DNA of 64,000 bases, taken from NCBI GenBank assembly GCA_949318235.1, contig OX439137.1:12159198-12223197 (forward strand), written 5' to 3'. The DNA comes from Ecdyonurus torrentis. Taxonomy: Eukaryota; Arthropoda; Insecta; Ephemeroptera; Heptageniidae. The notes under the pieces were generated by a model. It did no database searches. It worked only from the letters and a program-made list of their open reading frames with translations, and had not been told where the DNA came from. A program made the position numbers and the translations under genes. This document shows positions 27,486-44,637 of this stretch, one piece after another. Each line of letters starts with the position of its first letter. Within the stretch, counting starts at the first letter, position 1.

Positions 27486-28101
27486 AAAGCTTGTTTTGTA
27501 AAGGATAGTGAATCTCATTTACAGTGATTGGCTGACCAACAAAATAAGACACATTCATTGGTTGATCTTGTTTTTTGAGCCGATAAAAGTGAGTCGCATG
27601 TTTCTTATGGAACTTTTTTGTGTGGTTTTCTTTCATTTTTATCAAATTAAAAATTCTAAAAGAAGATGATCAACAATAGCTCGTTCTGCAAAGTCAGACT
27701 TCCGGCGCAACTTTAGTGTCGATATGTTCCTTTGTTATAACAGCTGATTATGACTTCATTACCTGTTTACTACGTTTATACATATGGTTGATCATGGTTA
27801 TTTCTTCGTTTAGAACTTTGAACTTGATAAGAATGAAAGAAACTCCACACAAAAAAGTTCCATGCTCTTCATGTGACTCAATTTTGTCAATTTTGTTAGC
27901 TCAAAAAACAAGATCAACCAATGAATGTGTCGTATTTTGTTGGTCAGCCAATCACTGTTGTTGAGATTCACTTAACTTTACAGAACAAGCTCATATGTAT
28001 AAACGTAGTAAACAGGTAACGTCGTCATTTCCAGCTGTTTTTAACAAAAGAACATTTTCGAAGCTGGCTCAATTTTTGTGTGCAGTTTATAGAACGAGCT
28101 A
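27486..28101 (+). mobile_element. AGCT-TIR element, copy 1, split by copy 2
   Basis: The left part (27486-27676) starts AAGCTTGTTTTGTAAAGG and carries TGATTGGCTGACCAAC and GGTTGATCTTGTTTTTTGAG. It is interrupted by an inverted copy of the same family and resumes at 27993 (ATAAACGTAGTAAACAGGTA) to end TTTATAGAACGAGCTA. Joined, the two parts follow the same order as the uninterrupted copies at 45336 and 62475. Terminal repeats are TAGCTYGTTCTRTAAA. No coding capacity. Confidence 0.8.
27677..27992 (-). mobile_element. AGCT-TIR element, copy 2 (nested, inverted)
   Basis: Begins TAGCTCGTTCTGCAAAG and ends TTTACAGAACAAGCT. Between them lie, in reverse order, the family landmarks ACCTGTTTACTACGTTTATA, ACTCCACACAAAAAAGTTCC and CAACCAATGAATGTGTCG. 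The reading order shows it landed inside copy 1. The short plus-strand frame at 27716-27964 lies wholly inside it and is not a gene. Confidence 0.8.
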
Positions 28102-28109
28102 AAATAGAA

Positions 28110-28134
28110 AGTTTTTTTTTTTTTTTTTTTTTTT
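28110..28134. repeat. poly(T)
   Basis: About 25 uninterrupted T bases immediately after the AGCT-TIR pair. Confidence 0.9.
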
Positions 28135-28288
28135 TAATTTGAGATATTAATTTTTACTGAAAGCAACTACACAAATATTTAGAAAAACTCAAAGCTGCAC
28201 AGTAAAAACATTAATATAGGAATACTCAATGCCACATATTGGAAGGTGAAGCAAAAAGCCGCATGCTAGACTTATCCTTCTATATATG

Positions 28289-28435
28289 TACAGCTCTGGC
28301 CAAAAGTTTAAAGAAAAAAATACCAATTTCAGTAATTTCCAATTTAACATTTTTACAAGAAAAAAAAAATGAAAAAAAAAAAAAAAAAAAAAAAAAGAAA
28401 AAAAGAAAAAAAAAAAAAAAAAAAGCAAGTTGCAA
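28289..28435. mobile_element. TacTIR solo end with A-rich tract
   Basis: TACAGCTCTGGCCAAAAGTT at 28289 matches the TacTIR terminus. No inverted partner is found; instead an A-rich tract (about 28360-28423) follows. This is likely a broken copy. The Lys- and Phe-rich frames here are artefacts. Confidence 0.5.
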
Positions 28436-29836
<1,401 letters not shown>

Positions 29837-30089
29837 TACACAGAAAAAAATTACTACCTATGGCAGGTACTTGTATCCTGTATTTTGCAATAAATACACT
29901 TTAATTTGGAACAGGTAGTTATAAACTACAATACCACTTAATCTAAGTGAGTCACACCTTCATTGTAGCATATTGCACCTGCATTAGGTATTATTGTAGT
30001 ATAATAATACCTGTGTTCTAGGTTATATGTCTACCTATTACATTTGCAGGATTGAATACCTGCCTTAAGTATTATTTTTTTTCCGTGTA
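29837..30089. mobile_element. TIR element with 33-bp ends
   Basis: The left end TACACAGAAAAAAATTACTA continues to GGCAGGTA. The right end is its imperfect complement, TACCTGCC ... TTTTTTCCGTGTA. The interior repeats shorter related words (ACCTGCATTAGGTATTA, AATACCTGTG). TA lies at both borders. It is a 253-bp non-coding MITE candidate, seen once. Confidence 0.7.
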
Positions 30090-30284
30090 GCAATTAATGT
30101 TACAATAAGCGTTGGTCTAGTCATTATTTGCAATGATAAAAAAAAACTCTGAAAATAAAATTTCAAGAGCATTATTTTTATATCAATAGCAGATATATTT
30201 GATACGATATGATACAAATTTATTCAGTATATTGTTTTGAATTTTACTGAAGTGGTACACCAATTTATTCAGTTTTTTGAGTTT

Positions 30285-30590
30285 TTAGAGATCACACTGT
30301 TCTCCCAAAGTATAATATTTTTTTATAGATAAAATATGCTTCAAAAGATATTTAAATGAAGTATCATTATTGAGATTTCTAAGTACTGAAGGCAAACTGT
30401 CGTATATTTTTGCTATAGTATAGTATGGACACCTTTCATATAATTTAGACCTCTGTTTTAGAACCGAGACGTATATGGAATTACGTGTATTATATTGGTT
30501 AATATTTTTATTGATTGTATCATATTCTGATTTATTTATTTTGAATAAAGCATAAAAAAAGAGAGTGAAGATTAAAAAATTATGCTCCAT
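30285..30590 (-). pseudogene. LINE reverse transcriptase, C-terminal fragment
   Basis: This 101-codon minus-strand frame resembles the C terminus of ORF2 proteins of invertebrate non-LTR retrotransposons (Jockey/CR1-like groups). It has YNTRN at residues 33-37, CPYY at 54-57, KIYDSLPSVLRNL at 61-73, SFKYLL at about 78-83 and a final KKYYTL. That order (YNTRN, a pY block, a Y-(N/D)-S-LP block, then F-K-xx-L-K) follows the RT domain in such proteins. The catalytic RT and endonuclease parts are absent, and an in-frame stop lies directly upstream of the first Met, so this is a truncated relic. Downstream on the same strand to about 30198, CTGAATAAATTGGTGTA and CTGAATAAATTTGTATC look like 3' UTR words. 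The family match is from memory, not from a search. Confidence 0.65.
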
Positions 30591-31483
30591 TCATATTGCA
30601 TAAACATAGCTATTTTAGAACTGCATTATAATTAATTATAGTGCACAACATAGAGAATAATTATGCAAAAATATTATAGTAAAGATGACTGTACAAGTAT
30701 TATTACTATGTATTTATTTATTTTCCATGAGCAATAGTATAATGATAATAGCAACAATAATTAACATATTTAAAAAAAAAAAACATTTTAATGTAAAAGC
30801 ACTAAATTTTTGAATGTATTATGGTAATAGCAACTACAATAGCAATAGTTCATAAGTAAAGTAGAACAGTTTATATTCTATGCATATCATTATAATAGAC
30901 AAATAGAGGATATAACAATAGATAATGATTATTAGACTTTCTAATACCATGATATTATAATTTCTCACTAACAATTTGCTTAAATAATAACTAAAAATTA
31001 ATATGATCTTCAGTATCAAAATATTTTATTTTTAAAAATAATTTCTAGCTTAAAAAAGAACTCTTTCCAACACAATTAAAAAAATGCGTAATTCTAAAGA
31101 AAACAATAGAAAGCATTACCCCTATCCCTCATATAATTAAAACAACAAAATCATGTTTTTGTTAGATATTTTTTTAATAATATAAAACTTCCCTTCTTTA
31201 AAAAAATCATACAAAGTAGCTGTTACGTTTTTTTTTTTTTTTCTTTTTTTCTTCTTTCTCCCCTCCCCCCCCCCCCCCAAAAAAAAAACTTTCAAGTTTG
31301 TGACGTCTACGTTATTAAATTAAATAAGTAATCCTTGTACTAATATATAAATATGAATACTCCTTCTATTAAATCTCATTACAAGACAAGTAATGTCTGT
31401 ATCCCTCTAATAGTGAATTAGACTTACTAGAATAAATCTCTTCGTTTTCATAATACTTTTATTGCTAAAATAAAATAATTTTA
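30591..31483. other. AT-rich DNA with polypyrimidine/poly(C) tract
   Basis: Mostly plain AT-rich sequence. Near 31230-31288 a T/CT-rich tract becomes a C run of about 14 bases and then poly(A), an unusual compound homopolymer. No gene recognised. Confidence 0.6.
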
Positions 31484-31852
31484 ACTTGTCAACTTACTTT
31501 TTTATCATTTAGAATACTAGATTGATAATTACCATACCTTATTATCCATGAATTAGACACCACCACGTTGATTTTGTATTTATTTTCATTTTGACTGTTA
31601 TATCACGTATCTGACGTCACAATGTACCGCAGCCAATCACAGTCACCGCTCTGGTTACGTGATAAATTTAAGCCCCTCCCTCAAGTTCTTTCCTATCACG
31701 GCCCTATCTGTACATTGTGACGTCAGATACGTGATATAACAGTCAAAATGAAAATAAATACAAAATCAAAGTGTTGGTGTCTAATTCATGGATAGTAAGG
31801 TATGGTAATTATCAATCTAGTATTCTATATAATAAAAAAGTAAGTTGACAAG
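31484..31852. mobile_element. inverted-repeat element, arms about 140 bp
   Basis: The left arm begins CTTGTCAACTTACTTTTTTA and the right arm ends with its complement TAAGTTGACAAG. Along the arms GGTAATTATCAATCTAGTAT, TCCATGAATTAGACACCA and GTATCTGACGTCACAATGTA are matched nearly base for base. The loop of about 85 bp holds GCAGCCAATCACAGTC. The arms carry TGACGTCA at 31612-31619 and 31718-31725. No coding capacity. Arm identity implies a young insertion. Confidence 0.8.
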
Positions 31853-33321
<1,469 letters not shown>

Positions 33322-33496
33322 CTCTTTCACACACACTCACTATAAAAACTGCACTCTTTTATAAATGTTAAAAAAAATTGTAAAGAAAAAAATATTTCCA
33401 CCAATATAGTTTTGAATCTTTTCAACAAATACAATCTCAATATCTATATAAATCTCCATTAAGCGTATGATAGTGTTATTGAACGTATAACCTATT

Positions 33497-33612
<116 letters not shown>

Positions 33613-33858
33613 CGAAGGGAGCTTCGCAATATCATCATAACTATATTATTGAAGAGAAGAGAAAGAGAGAACATCGATGAAATTTTGATTGCTAATATGA
33701 AAATCAAATCACGCGTTACACCGTATATGTATAAAATAAATAAAGAAAAAAATGTATATAAAATCCCATATGGTTTACAGTAGTTACACTGGAAAAAAAG
33801 TGGTATTGTTACAATTTGATACTTGATTTAAACAAAAAATTGTTATTGTAAATCTCAC

Positions 33859-34192
33859 TACACATTAAAAAAAAACTTAAAAAGCTTGTATATACAATTT
33901 TGCAATGCTTTAAGTATTGTGGAATCAACGGTTATGACGTCACCAACCGTTGGCATTTTAACGATATAAACGTTAGCGACGTAACAAACATTGGGACTGA
34001 ATAGAAAAATCGTATATTTGTAACAGCTACGTTTAACGTTAATTTCATTGTGATTCTAACGCTTGTGACGTCATTTACGATTTTATCGTTAAATTGTCAA
34101 CGTCATGTCATAACCAATAATTCCACAATATATAAAACATTGAAATTAATAACTGTGTACAAACTTTTCAACGCTTATTTTTTTAGAGTGTA
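33859..34192. mobile_element. TIR element with TACAC ends and foldback interior
   Basis: The outer ends are TACACATTAAAAAAAA (left) and TTTTTTTAGAGTGTA (right). The inverted similarity continues inward through TATTGTGGAAT (33914) and ATTCCACAATA (34130). The interior carries several AACG/CGTT words and TGACGTCA at 33935-33942 and 34066-34073. It is 334 bp and non-coding. The termini resemble those of the element at 35343, suggesting related transposases. Confidence 0.7.
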
Positions 34193-34409
34193 GGTCTTCA
34201 TATTTGAGAGGAAACAAAAGCAGTGATATATTCTTCCCCGTACACTCCGTTTATATTTAGGCTCAAGTTTCACCATGGATAGATTATCCTTTGCGTTCAT
34301 AGGATTTTGAAGCATAGGGTCAGGATTAGGTATAAAGAACTAGAAAGGTATAGTGGCTATAGTATGTTGAGTTGAACACCCTAATGATGTTCTATGAGGG
34401 TAATCTGAA

Positions 34410-34412
<3 letters not shown>

Positions 34413-34456
<44 letters not shown>
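34413..34456. repeat. (CT)n microsatellite
   Basis: About 44 bp of CT repeat. The frames crossing it in both directions are not genes. Confidence 0.95.
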
Positions 34457-34458
<2 letters not shown>

Positions 34459-34548
34459 ATCTCATCATTACCATTGTTATACACTACTTGTGTATTATGT
34501 GAAAACGGACATGCACACACGACTATGATAATGTATATTTTATCATTC

Positions 34549-34661
34549 AAATTGTTCGTAAACCCTGTTTTCTTGCACCAAAAAATGTGCATTCCATTTA
34601 AATAACCAAAGGCGATCGTCATTTTAGGAGCAGAGAACAGGGTTTATGAACAGCATTAATG
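34549..34661. mobile_element. M110 short TIR element, copy 3
   Basis: TTCGTAAACCCTGTTTTCTT at the left and AGAACAGGGTTTATGAACAG at the right, with GCATTCCATTTAAATAACC and GCGATCGTCATTTTAGGAGC between. It is the best preserved copy together with that at 1589. Confidence 0.8.
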
Positions 34662-34727
34662 TCTCTCATAACAATAACATTTAGCGCGAGTTTTTAAATG
34701 GTAAAATATTATATCACGGTTGTGTGT

Positions 34728-34852
34728 ACAGCTCTGGCTAAAAGTTCCCGAACGATTTGCATAGGCAATCTGCAACCACACTATATGCTAACTCTATGAG
34801 AAAACGCAGCGGCCGCCGGTGCCCCGTACGGAAACTTTTGTCCAGAGCTGTA
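34728..34852. mobile_element. TacTIR element with GC-rich core
   Basis: Begins TACAGCTCTGGCTAAAAGTT and ends AACTTTTGTCCAGAGCTGTA with TA borders. The 125-bp element carries a core (AGCGGCCGCCGGTGCCCCGT) far richer in G+C than anything nearby. No coding capacity. Tc1/mariner-type ends; non-autonomous. Confidence 0.85.
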
Positions 34853-34928
34853 CATATACTGTGATATAAAGTTCTTACATTAACAATGCCTTATATAAAT
34901 ACCTTGAGTTTATATCGATGCTTATACA

Positions 34929-35062
34929 CGTTGAAGTGAACGAACTGCACTTAATAAAATTTGCTCAAAATGAACGATCTACACATTCTATAATGTCATC
35001 CATTTACTTCTTCTGTTGTAGATCGTTCATTTTGAGTGAAATTTGTAAAGCGTACTTCGACA
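34929..35062. mobile_element. inverted-repeat element, arms about 48 bp
   Basis: GTTGAAGTGAACG ... CTCAAAATGAACGATCTAC at the left pairs with GTAGATCGTTCATTTTGAG ... CGTACTTCGAC at the right around a roughly 40-bp loop. Non-coding foldback element, seen once. Confidence 0.7.
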
Positions 35063-35342
35063 AGGAAGCATTAATATCGAGCAGTACGTCAATTTAAGTC
35101 TCTGTTTGGATTCATTATATTTAATTAAAAGCCTCGTACATAGTTTTCCAATGAAAAAAATACTTTAGGATTAACTCGGTTAACTGTAATAACGTAACTA
35201 ATTAAGCGTTTAAAATTTAAGGATAAAATGTTAATGGATTTTAACAAGCGTTATAAAAGCAGAATAAAATAAACGTCGATGTTTGCCCGTTTAAAGATAA
35301 ATAAATATAAATATCTGTTGAGGCTAGTCAAAAATGTAACAC

Positions 35343-35643
35343 TATACACTCTAAAACATGGTGCGTTAATTTAGTTACGAATCTTAACTTATTAAAGATA
35401 ATTGCTTTTAAGTTATTATAAACAGCTAAAATAATGCATTTTACCAATTAAGTTATTAAAAATAGCTAATTTATGTTGTTTGAAGTTGTTTTAAGTTTAT
35501 TTAAGCTATTTTAAGTTAAAGGAGCGATTGTTAATAACTTGCTAAAATGCATTATTTTAGCTATACTCATAATAACTTAAAAGTGTTTATCTTAAATAAG
35601 TTAGTATTCGTAACTAAAGTAAAGCTTTTTTTTTAAGTGTATA
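35343..35643. mobile_element. TIR element, arms about 100 bp, TACACTCTAAAA ends
   Basis: The left arm runs TATACACTCTAAAAC ... AGCTAAAATAATGCATTTTA. The right arm is its complement, TAAAATGCATTATTTTAGCT ... TTTTAAGTGTATA. The words AAGTTATT and TTAAGTTA recur inside. It is 301 bp, TA-bordered and non-coding. Confidence 0.75.
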
Positions 35644-35715
35644 AAATTGTGAAGACATTGCATTTTTTCAGTGTATTTGTAATAGACATCAATAATATCA
35701 AAATCACCATAAGAA

Positions 35716-36183
35716 AGGGAGAGAGAGAGAGAATAAGCCGCACTGCAAGCTACATTACACTTACAATAACGTAATAATAATACACACTCGCACACATATA
35801 TCATATAAAACCAAAGTTAAAATTATGTATGTGTATACTGTATGCATTCGTAGCCATGGAAACAAAAGTTTTAAAATATATATGCATACAAGTAGTAGTA
35901 TTTTACTTTAGAAATGAACTTGAAAGAATAAAAAAAAAAAAATACTATAGACATCTATTGATATATTATATAACTACAGTTAATTCAAGGGGAAAGATCA
36001 AGAAAAAAGGTTTATTATTAAAGGGGGATAACAGAGCATATTATACTTTTTGTGAAAGTATACATTTTAGTACTCACAAAAAACGTTGATATATAATATT
36101 ATGTCTTAATAGAATACTGAAAACTGTTAAAACTTTTTGTGTGTGAATAAACGTGTATATTATAACCTTATAGTTGTCAATAT
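35716..36183. other. short (GA)n and A-rich unique DNA
   Basis: A 16-bp GA run, then A-rich sequence. The plus-strand frame at 35829-36089 (86 codons) is Lys/Tyr/Ile-rich with no motif; I do not call it a gene. Confidence 0.5.
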
Positions 36184-36647
<464 letters not shown>

Positions 36648-36814
36648 AAAGTTAGTGGTATGCAAAATTGCAAAAGGAAAAGTTACTGAATTGCTTTTCA
36701 TTATGTTACTGTAGATTTTTTTTTTTTTTTTTTTTTAAATATAGCAATACATTATTTTATGCTACATGGCATAATTTCAAATAATATAATCAAAGTAAAA
36801 GTTATGTAAACATT

Positions 36815-36962
36815 TTCTTTCATAAGAAAATCAAATTTTAATGGCATATTGAAATAACATTGTATTTATATGGAGTTTTACGTCAACTGAAATCTCCATC
36901 TGATCGCAGTGTAGGGCCGTAAGTCAATAGAATTAATTTTTTTTATGGAAGTGACTGTACTT
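36815..36962. mobile_element. short TIR element, diverged copy of the one at 56993
   Basis: Shares CGTCAACTGAAATCTCCATC and the flanking GTATTTATATGGAGTTTTA with 56993-57134, and ends GTGACTGTAC. The terminal repeats are poorly preserved. A T run of about 19 bases lies upstream near 36717-36736. Confidence 0.5.
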
Positions 36963-37552
36963 TTACCTGCTGTGATTTTTTCAGACAATTTAAGACTTAA
37001 TAATAAATTCTTAAATATGAAACACATATATTGTCCTATTAAATTCAAAATAATATTTTAAATATTAATATAATACATATTGATACTAGACATACAAATT
37101 AGTGTTATGGTATTGTTTATTTATTTGTTTGTGTATTTGTTAATTTAATTAAATCTCGTTATGAGTTTATGGCCAAAATATTTAATATACCATGAAACCA
37201 CGTCTATAATTGTTGAAATTCATATAATTATAAAAAATAGACTTTTTGACTATGGCTTAACATTATCATGGTGACATTGATATTATGTGCTATACATTTT
37301 TATTAGTACATTGTATTGTGGTTACTTTGCCCCATTTAAATGTATCTGACCTATAGCTGCAATTTTTTTAACACTAAATAGATTTTTCCATAATGAACAT
37401 TAGTGCACCAGTTTCAAAACATTGATTGTCATTGGCTACCGTGCTACGCTTATAATATCCATTAATTAGAGTCTAGCACGTAAATATTGAAATAAATATC
37501 TATGTGAAAACAATAAAAAAAATATATTATGGCGTTCATACTAAGATTACAC
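36963..37552. other. AT-rich DNA
   Basis: No recognised element or gene. Confidence 0.5.
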
Positions 37553-37904
37553 TTAAAAGCATAGACCACATATAACAACATGTGCTTTTTAATGAATAAA
37601 CACGAAATGGGATCTTTAAAACTGATGACAATTTTTACCAGAATGTTAATGTAGCCTCACGAGAGAGCATGAAAATACTGTAAAGTATTCCATTTGCGTG
37701 AATATTTATGTTTCTGACGTTAGAAACATGCAAAAATAAGTACAAAAATTTTGTGCGGGTTGCATAAATTGAACTTTTCTGATCACTGCTGCGGAGCTAC
37801 AGTTGTGTTTTTATTTGAGACCAACTTAAGTTACATATTTGTGTAAGTCCCATCACGTGTTTTGTGATATAAATGCTTATGTTTACTTCTGGTCTGTTCC
37901 TTTC
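37553..37904 (+). mobile_element. TTAA-1 MITE, copy 7
   Basis: Starts TTAAAAGCATAGACCACAT and ends TCTGGTCTGTTCCTTTC, so TTAA is kept only at the left. The internal octamer has decayed to TGACGTTA. It is immediately followed by poly(T) of 35 bases (37926-37960). Confidence 0.8.
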
Positions 37905-37922
37905 AAATAAATTTAACAACTC

Positions 37923-37925
<3 letters not shown>

Positions 37926-37960
<35 letters not shown>
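37926..37960. repeat. poly(T), 35 bases
   Basis: Uninterrupted T run 21 bp after a TTAA-1 copy. The minus-strand Lys-rich frame is an artefact. Confidence 0.95.
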
Positions 37961-40813
<2,853 letters not shown>

Positions 40814-41155
40814 ATACCCATAGACCACATAAAACAACATGTGCTTTTTAATGAATAAACACAAAATGGGATCTTCAAAACTGATGACAATTTTTACCAG
40901 AATGTTAATGTAGCCCCACGAGAGAGCTTGAAAAAACTATAATGTATGCAATTTGCGTATAAATTCATGTTTATGACGTCAGAAACTTGCAAAAATTAGT
41001 ATGAAAATGTTATAAGGGTTGCATAAATCGAATTTTCTGATCACTGCTATACGGGGCTACTGTTGGGTTTTGGTACAAACTAAATTTATTTATGTAAAAC
41101 CTATCAAGTGTTTTGTGATATAAATGTTTATGTTTTTCTCTGGTCTATTTCTTTA
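40814..41155 (+). mobile_element. TTAA-1 MITE, copy 8
   Basis: Family sequence from CCCATAGACCACATAAAACA to CTGGTCTATTTCTTTA, with TGACGTCA near 40976. Both TTAA borders are mutated (ATAC at the left, TTTATA at the right). Confidence 0.8.
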
Positions 41156-42311
41156 TAAAAATTATATTAATTGTAGTTTTCCTAAATTTAAGCAATTTGG
41201 CTATAAATCAAAGTATTGTGTATAAAAAAACATAAAAATACGTTATTCTGGCTCTAGTAATTTAAACTTCAGCGTCGAGATGAAATTCTAGTTTGACTAA
41301 CAGCTCCTTCATTTTTCCATAAGAAAGCATATTAAACTAGGACAGGAGGATAAAGACGTCTTAATCATTTTGTTAGCATTGTAAAGCATGAAGTTTGTTT
41401 ATTTTCTCACTAAACATACTTTGGAAGTCTTTTATACGTGAAGTTTGCAGTTAATTGTCGAACCCTGCTTTTTAAATAAACTTTTTATAAATGTTACAAA
41501 AAAACTTAGAAAAAAAAAAAAAAAAAAAAAAAGGATATAAAATTTTTGACTAAATATTTTCAATCAAAACTTTTATTGGAACATATAAACAAACACCATA
41601 AAGAAACTGCATACATGTATATATGTGTATAATATATATATATATAAAATATACAAAACGTTAATAATTGTTAATAATATAACAATGTCAAAAAAATCAT
41701 TATTTGCTGTTCAAAGAGATATCCAGTAGCTATAAAATTGACTGAGTTTTTAAATTTTTACATATTAGCCTTTAATCTTTTTGCTTTGTAAAAAAAAAAC
41801 TGTATAATATAAAAAGAGTCACAGATATTTTTTTCAATACAAACAGATTTTTTTGGTATTTAATATATTTTTTTAATTAAACTTTGTAATATGTTTTTTG
41901 TGTGCGTGCGTGTGATACGATTCGTTGATTAATTTGAGTGATTGTGATTGATTTTAAAAGAGGCTTTTGTGTTTTTAGAATACTGGACAGTTAAAAAAAA
42001 TGTTAAAGTTATTGGAACAGAATGAAGTAGATATCACTAAAAAAGGTGAAAAAGAAATGCCAAAGAGTTACATAATATAGGTGTAATTTTTAAATTTAAA
42101 CATAATCTGGTATCGATACCTGTATAAAAATAAAATATTAATGACAAATTTTAGTCACCTGCTTATTACAACTTTCATGCGATTCTTCAATGTTAGTCAT
42201 TTCAAAATACTAATTTGCAAGAAATAAACTTTTATAAGTGCAGTGATGATTATAATAATGTTGTAATAATGTAAGTAATGATATAAATAAGTTGAAATGT
42301 ATAGTTTTTCG
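41156..42311. other. AT-rich DNA with poly(A)
   Basis: An A run of about 22 bases near 41511-41532. No recognised element or gene. Confidence 0.55.
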
Positions 42312-42609
42312 TTTTCTTCTCTTTCTCTTTCTCTTTCTCTTTCTCTTTCTCTTTCTCTTTCTCTTTCTCTTTCTCTTTCTCTTTCTCTTTCTCTTTCTCT
42401 TTCTCTTTCTCTTTCTCTTTCTCTTTCTCTTTCTCTTTCTCTTTCTCTTTCTCTTTCTCTTTCTCTTTCTCTTTCTCTTTCTCTTTCTCTTTCTCTTTCT
42501 CTGTCTCTGTCTCTGTCTCTTTCTCTGTCTCTGTCTCTGTCTCTGTCTCTGTCTCTGTCTCTGTCTCTGTCTCTGTCTCTGTCTCTGTCTCTGTCTCTGT
42601 CTCTGTCTC
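42312..42609. repeat. compound (CTTTCT)n-(CTCTGT)n array
   Basis: About 190 bp of CTTTCT hexamers is followed by about 108 bp of CTCTGT hexamers. One or two CTTTCT-type units (TCTCTTTCTCTG near 42515-42526) lie inside the second block. The frames across it (Lys-Arg, Lys-Glu, Phe-Leu, Ser-Leu) are artefacts. Confidence 0.97.
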
Positions 42610-42840
42610 CCTCGCACCAAGAGTAAGAGAGGAATAAAAATGACTATCCATTTCAGTGCAACATAAAAATCATTTCATTAGTGTTGAGTGCAATAATAAA
42701 AAAAAAGTTATTAGAATTTCCTATTAATTGTATAATAGACAGAGAACATTCAGTATCGAAAGAAATGCACTTAAATTAAGTATAAATAATAAAATTACCT
42801 TCAAAACATTTTTTTTTGGTAATATGTTATACTGGCTGAT

Positions 42841-43711
<871 letters not shown>

Positions 43712-43728
43712 AGTAAAGTTACTTCTCA

Positions 43729-43759
<31 letters not shown>
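43729..43759. repeat. poly(A), about 31 bases
   Basis: An A run 17 bp outside the right edge of the palindrome. No equivalent tract lies at the left edge. Confidence 0.9.
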
Positions 43760-43762
<3 letters not shown>

Positions 43763-44292
43763 CACTGCAAAGTTCCTTTCTGCACAAAATATTATTGAAG
43801 TGAACGTCCAAAAACGAAGTTTTACTATCGACTGTGATAATAAAATTTATCATTCATATAACTAGAGCTTTTTACGCAAAGGAATGACATTGCAATTTTG
43901 GTGCAAGTTCTTGAATGGTTAAATATATTATCTCAATCATGTGCAACATAAAGTGTAAAATTTCTGTTTTCTGTGTTGTATGAAAAAAAAAATCTAAATA
44001 AAGAGACCTGCGACTCTATATACAGTGAGAATACAAAATAGAGTAGTTTTAAACTGGTAATCACTAAGAATTCTATGCATTGTCTCTACACGTTCATGTT
44101 TTTATATTATACTCTAGTGCATAGCCTCTTCAGTTCCTGTATACAATACAGTGAATGTCAGATAATTTAATGGCAAATCAAAAAATATAGAATAATTGAG
44201 ATAAGAAAACTTGACCAGAAAATGCCTTTGAATTTATGTGTTTTTTAAAGCTATTTTGAGTATTCTAGAAGGTAATAATAATAATAACTTTA
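43760..44292. other. AT-rich DNA
   Basis: No recognised element or gene. Confidence 0.5.
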
Positions 44293-44637
44293 TTAAAGGT
44301 TGTATATAGATGGCATATAATATCTCAAAATTTTGAAAGAAAACTTCGAAAGTTAATGATGCCATTTGAAAGTTAATTGTAACATCTATACCTATGATAA
44401 AATTTTCAAAACCCATGACCAACAGCTAAGAGAGAAAATAATTATTGGAATTAACATGGGCTCTTATGGGACTAAAACTTCAAAAAATCATAATTAAAAA
44501 TCTAGCATGGTGACTTTCCAATTTTTTTTTACATCTTTGAAGATACCATTGTCCTGTATCACTGTGCAAAATTTCAGATATTTCTTCCTTTACAATTTTT
44601 TTAGTAAAATCTCGCAGTACCTGATTTCCCGCCTTTA
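44293..44637 (+). mobile_element. TTAA-2 element, copy 2
   Basis: Left end TTAAAGGTTGTATATAGATG, right end CAGTACCTGATTTCCCGCC. It shares ATGCCATTTGAAAGTTAATT, ACATGGGCTCTTATGG and CTGTATCACTGTGCAAAAT with the copy at 3674. The right TTAA is mutated (TTTACA). Frames inside it are not genes. Confidence 0.7.

Noticed and set aside
42210..42666. Frames of 109-136 codons rich in Lys-Arg, Lys-Glu, Phe-Leu or Ser-Leu
   Set aside because: Repeat translation of the CTTTCT/CTCTGT array.
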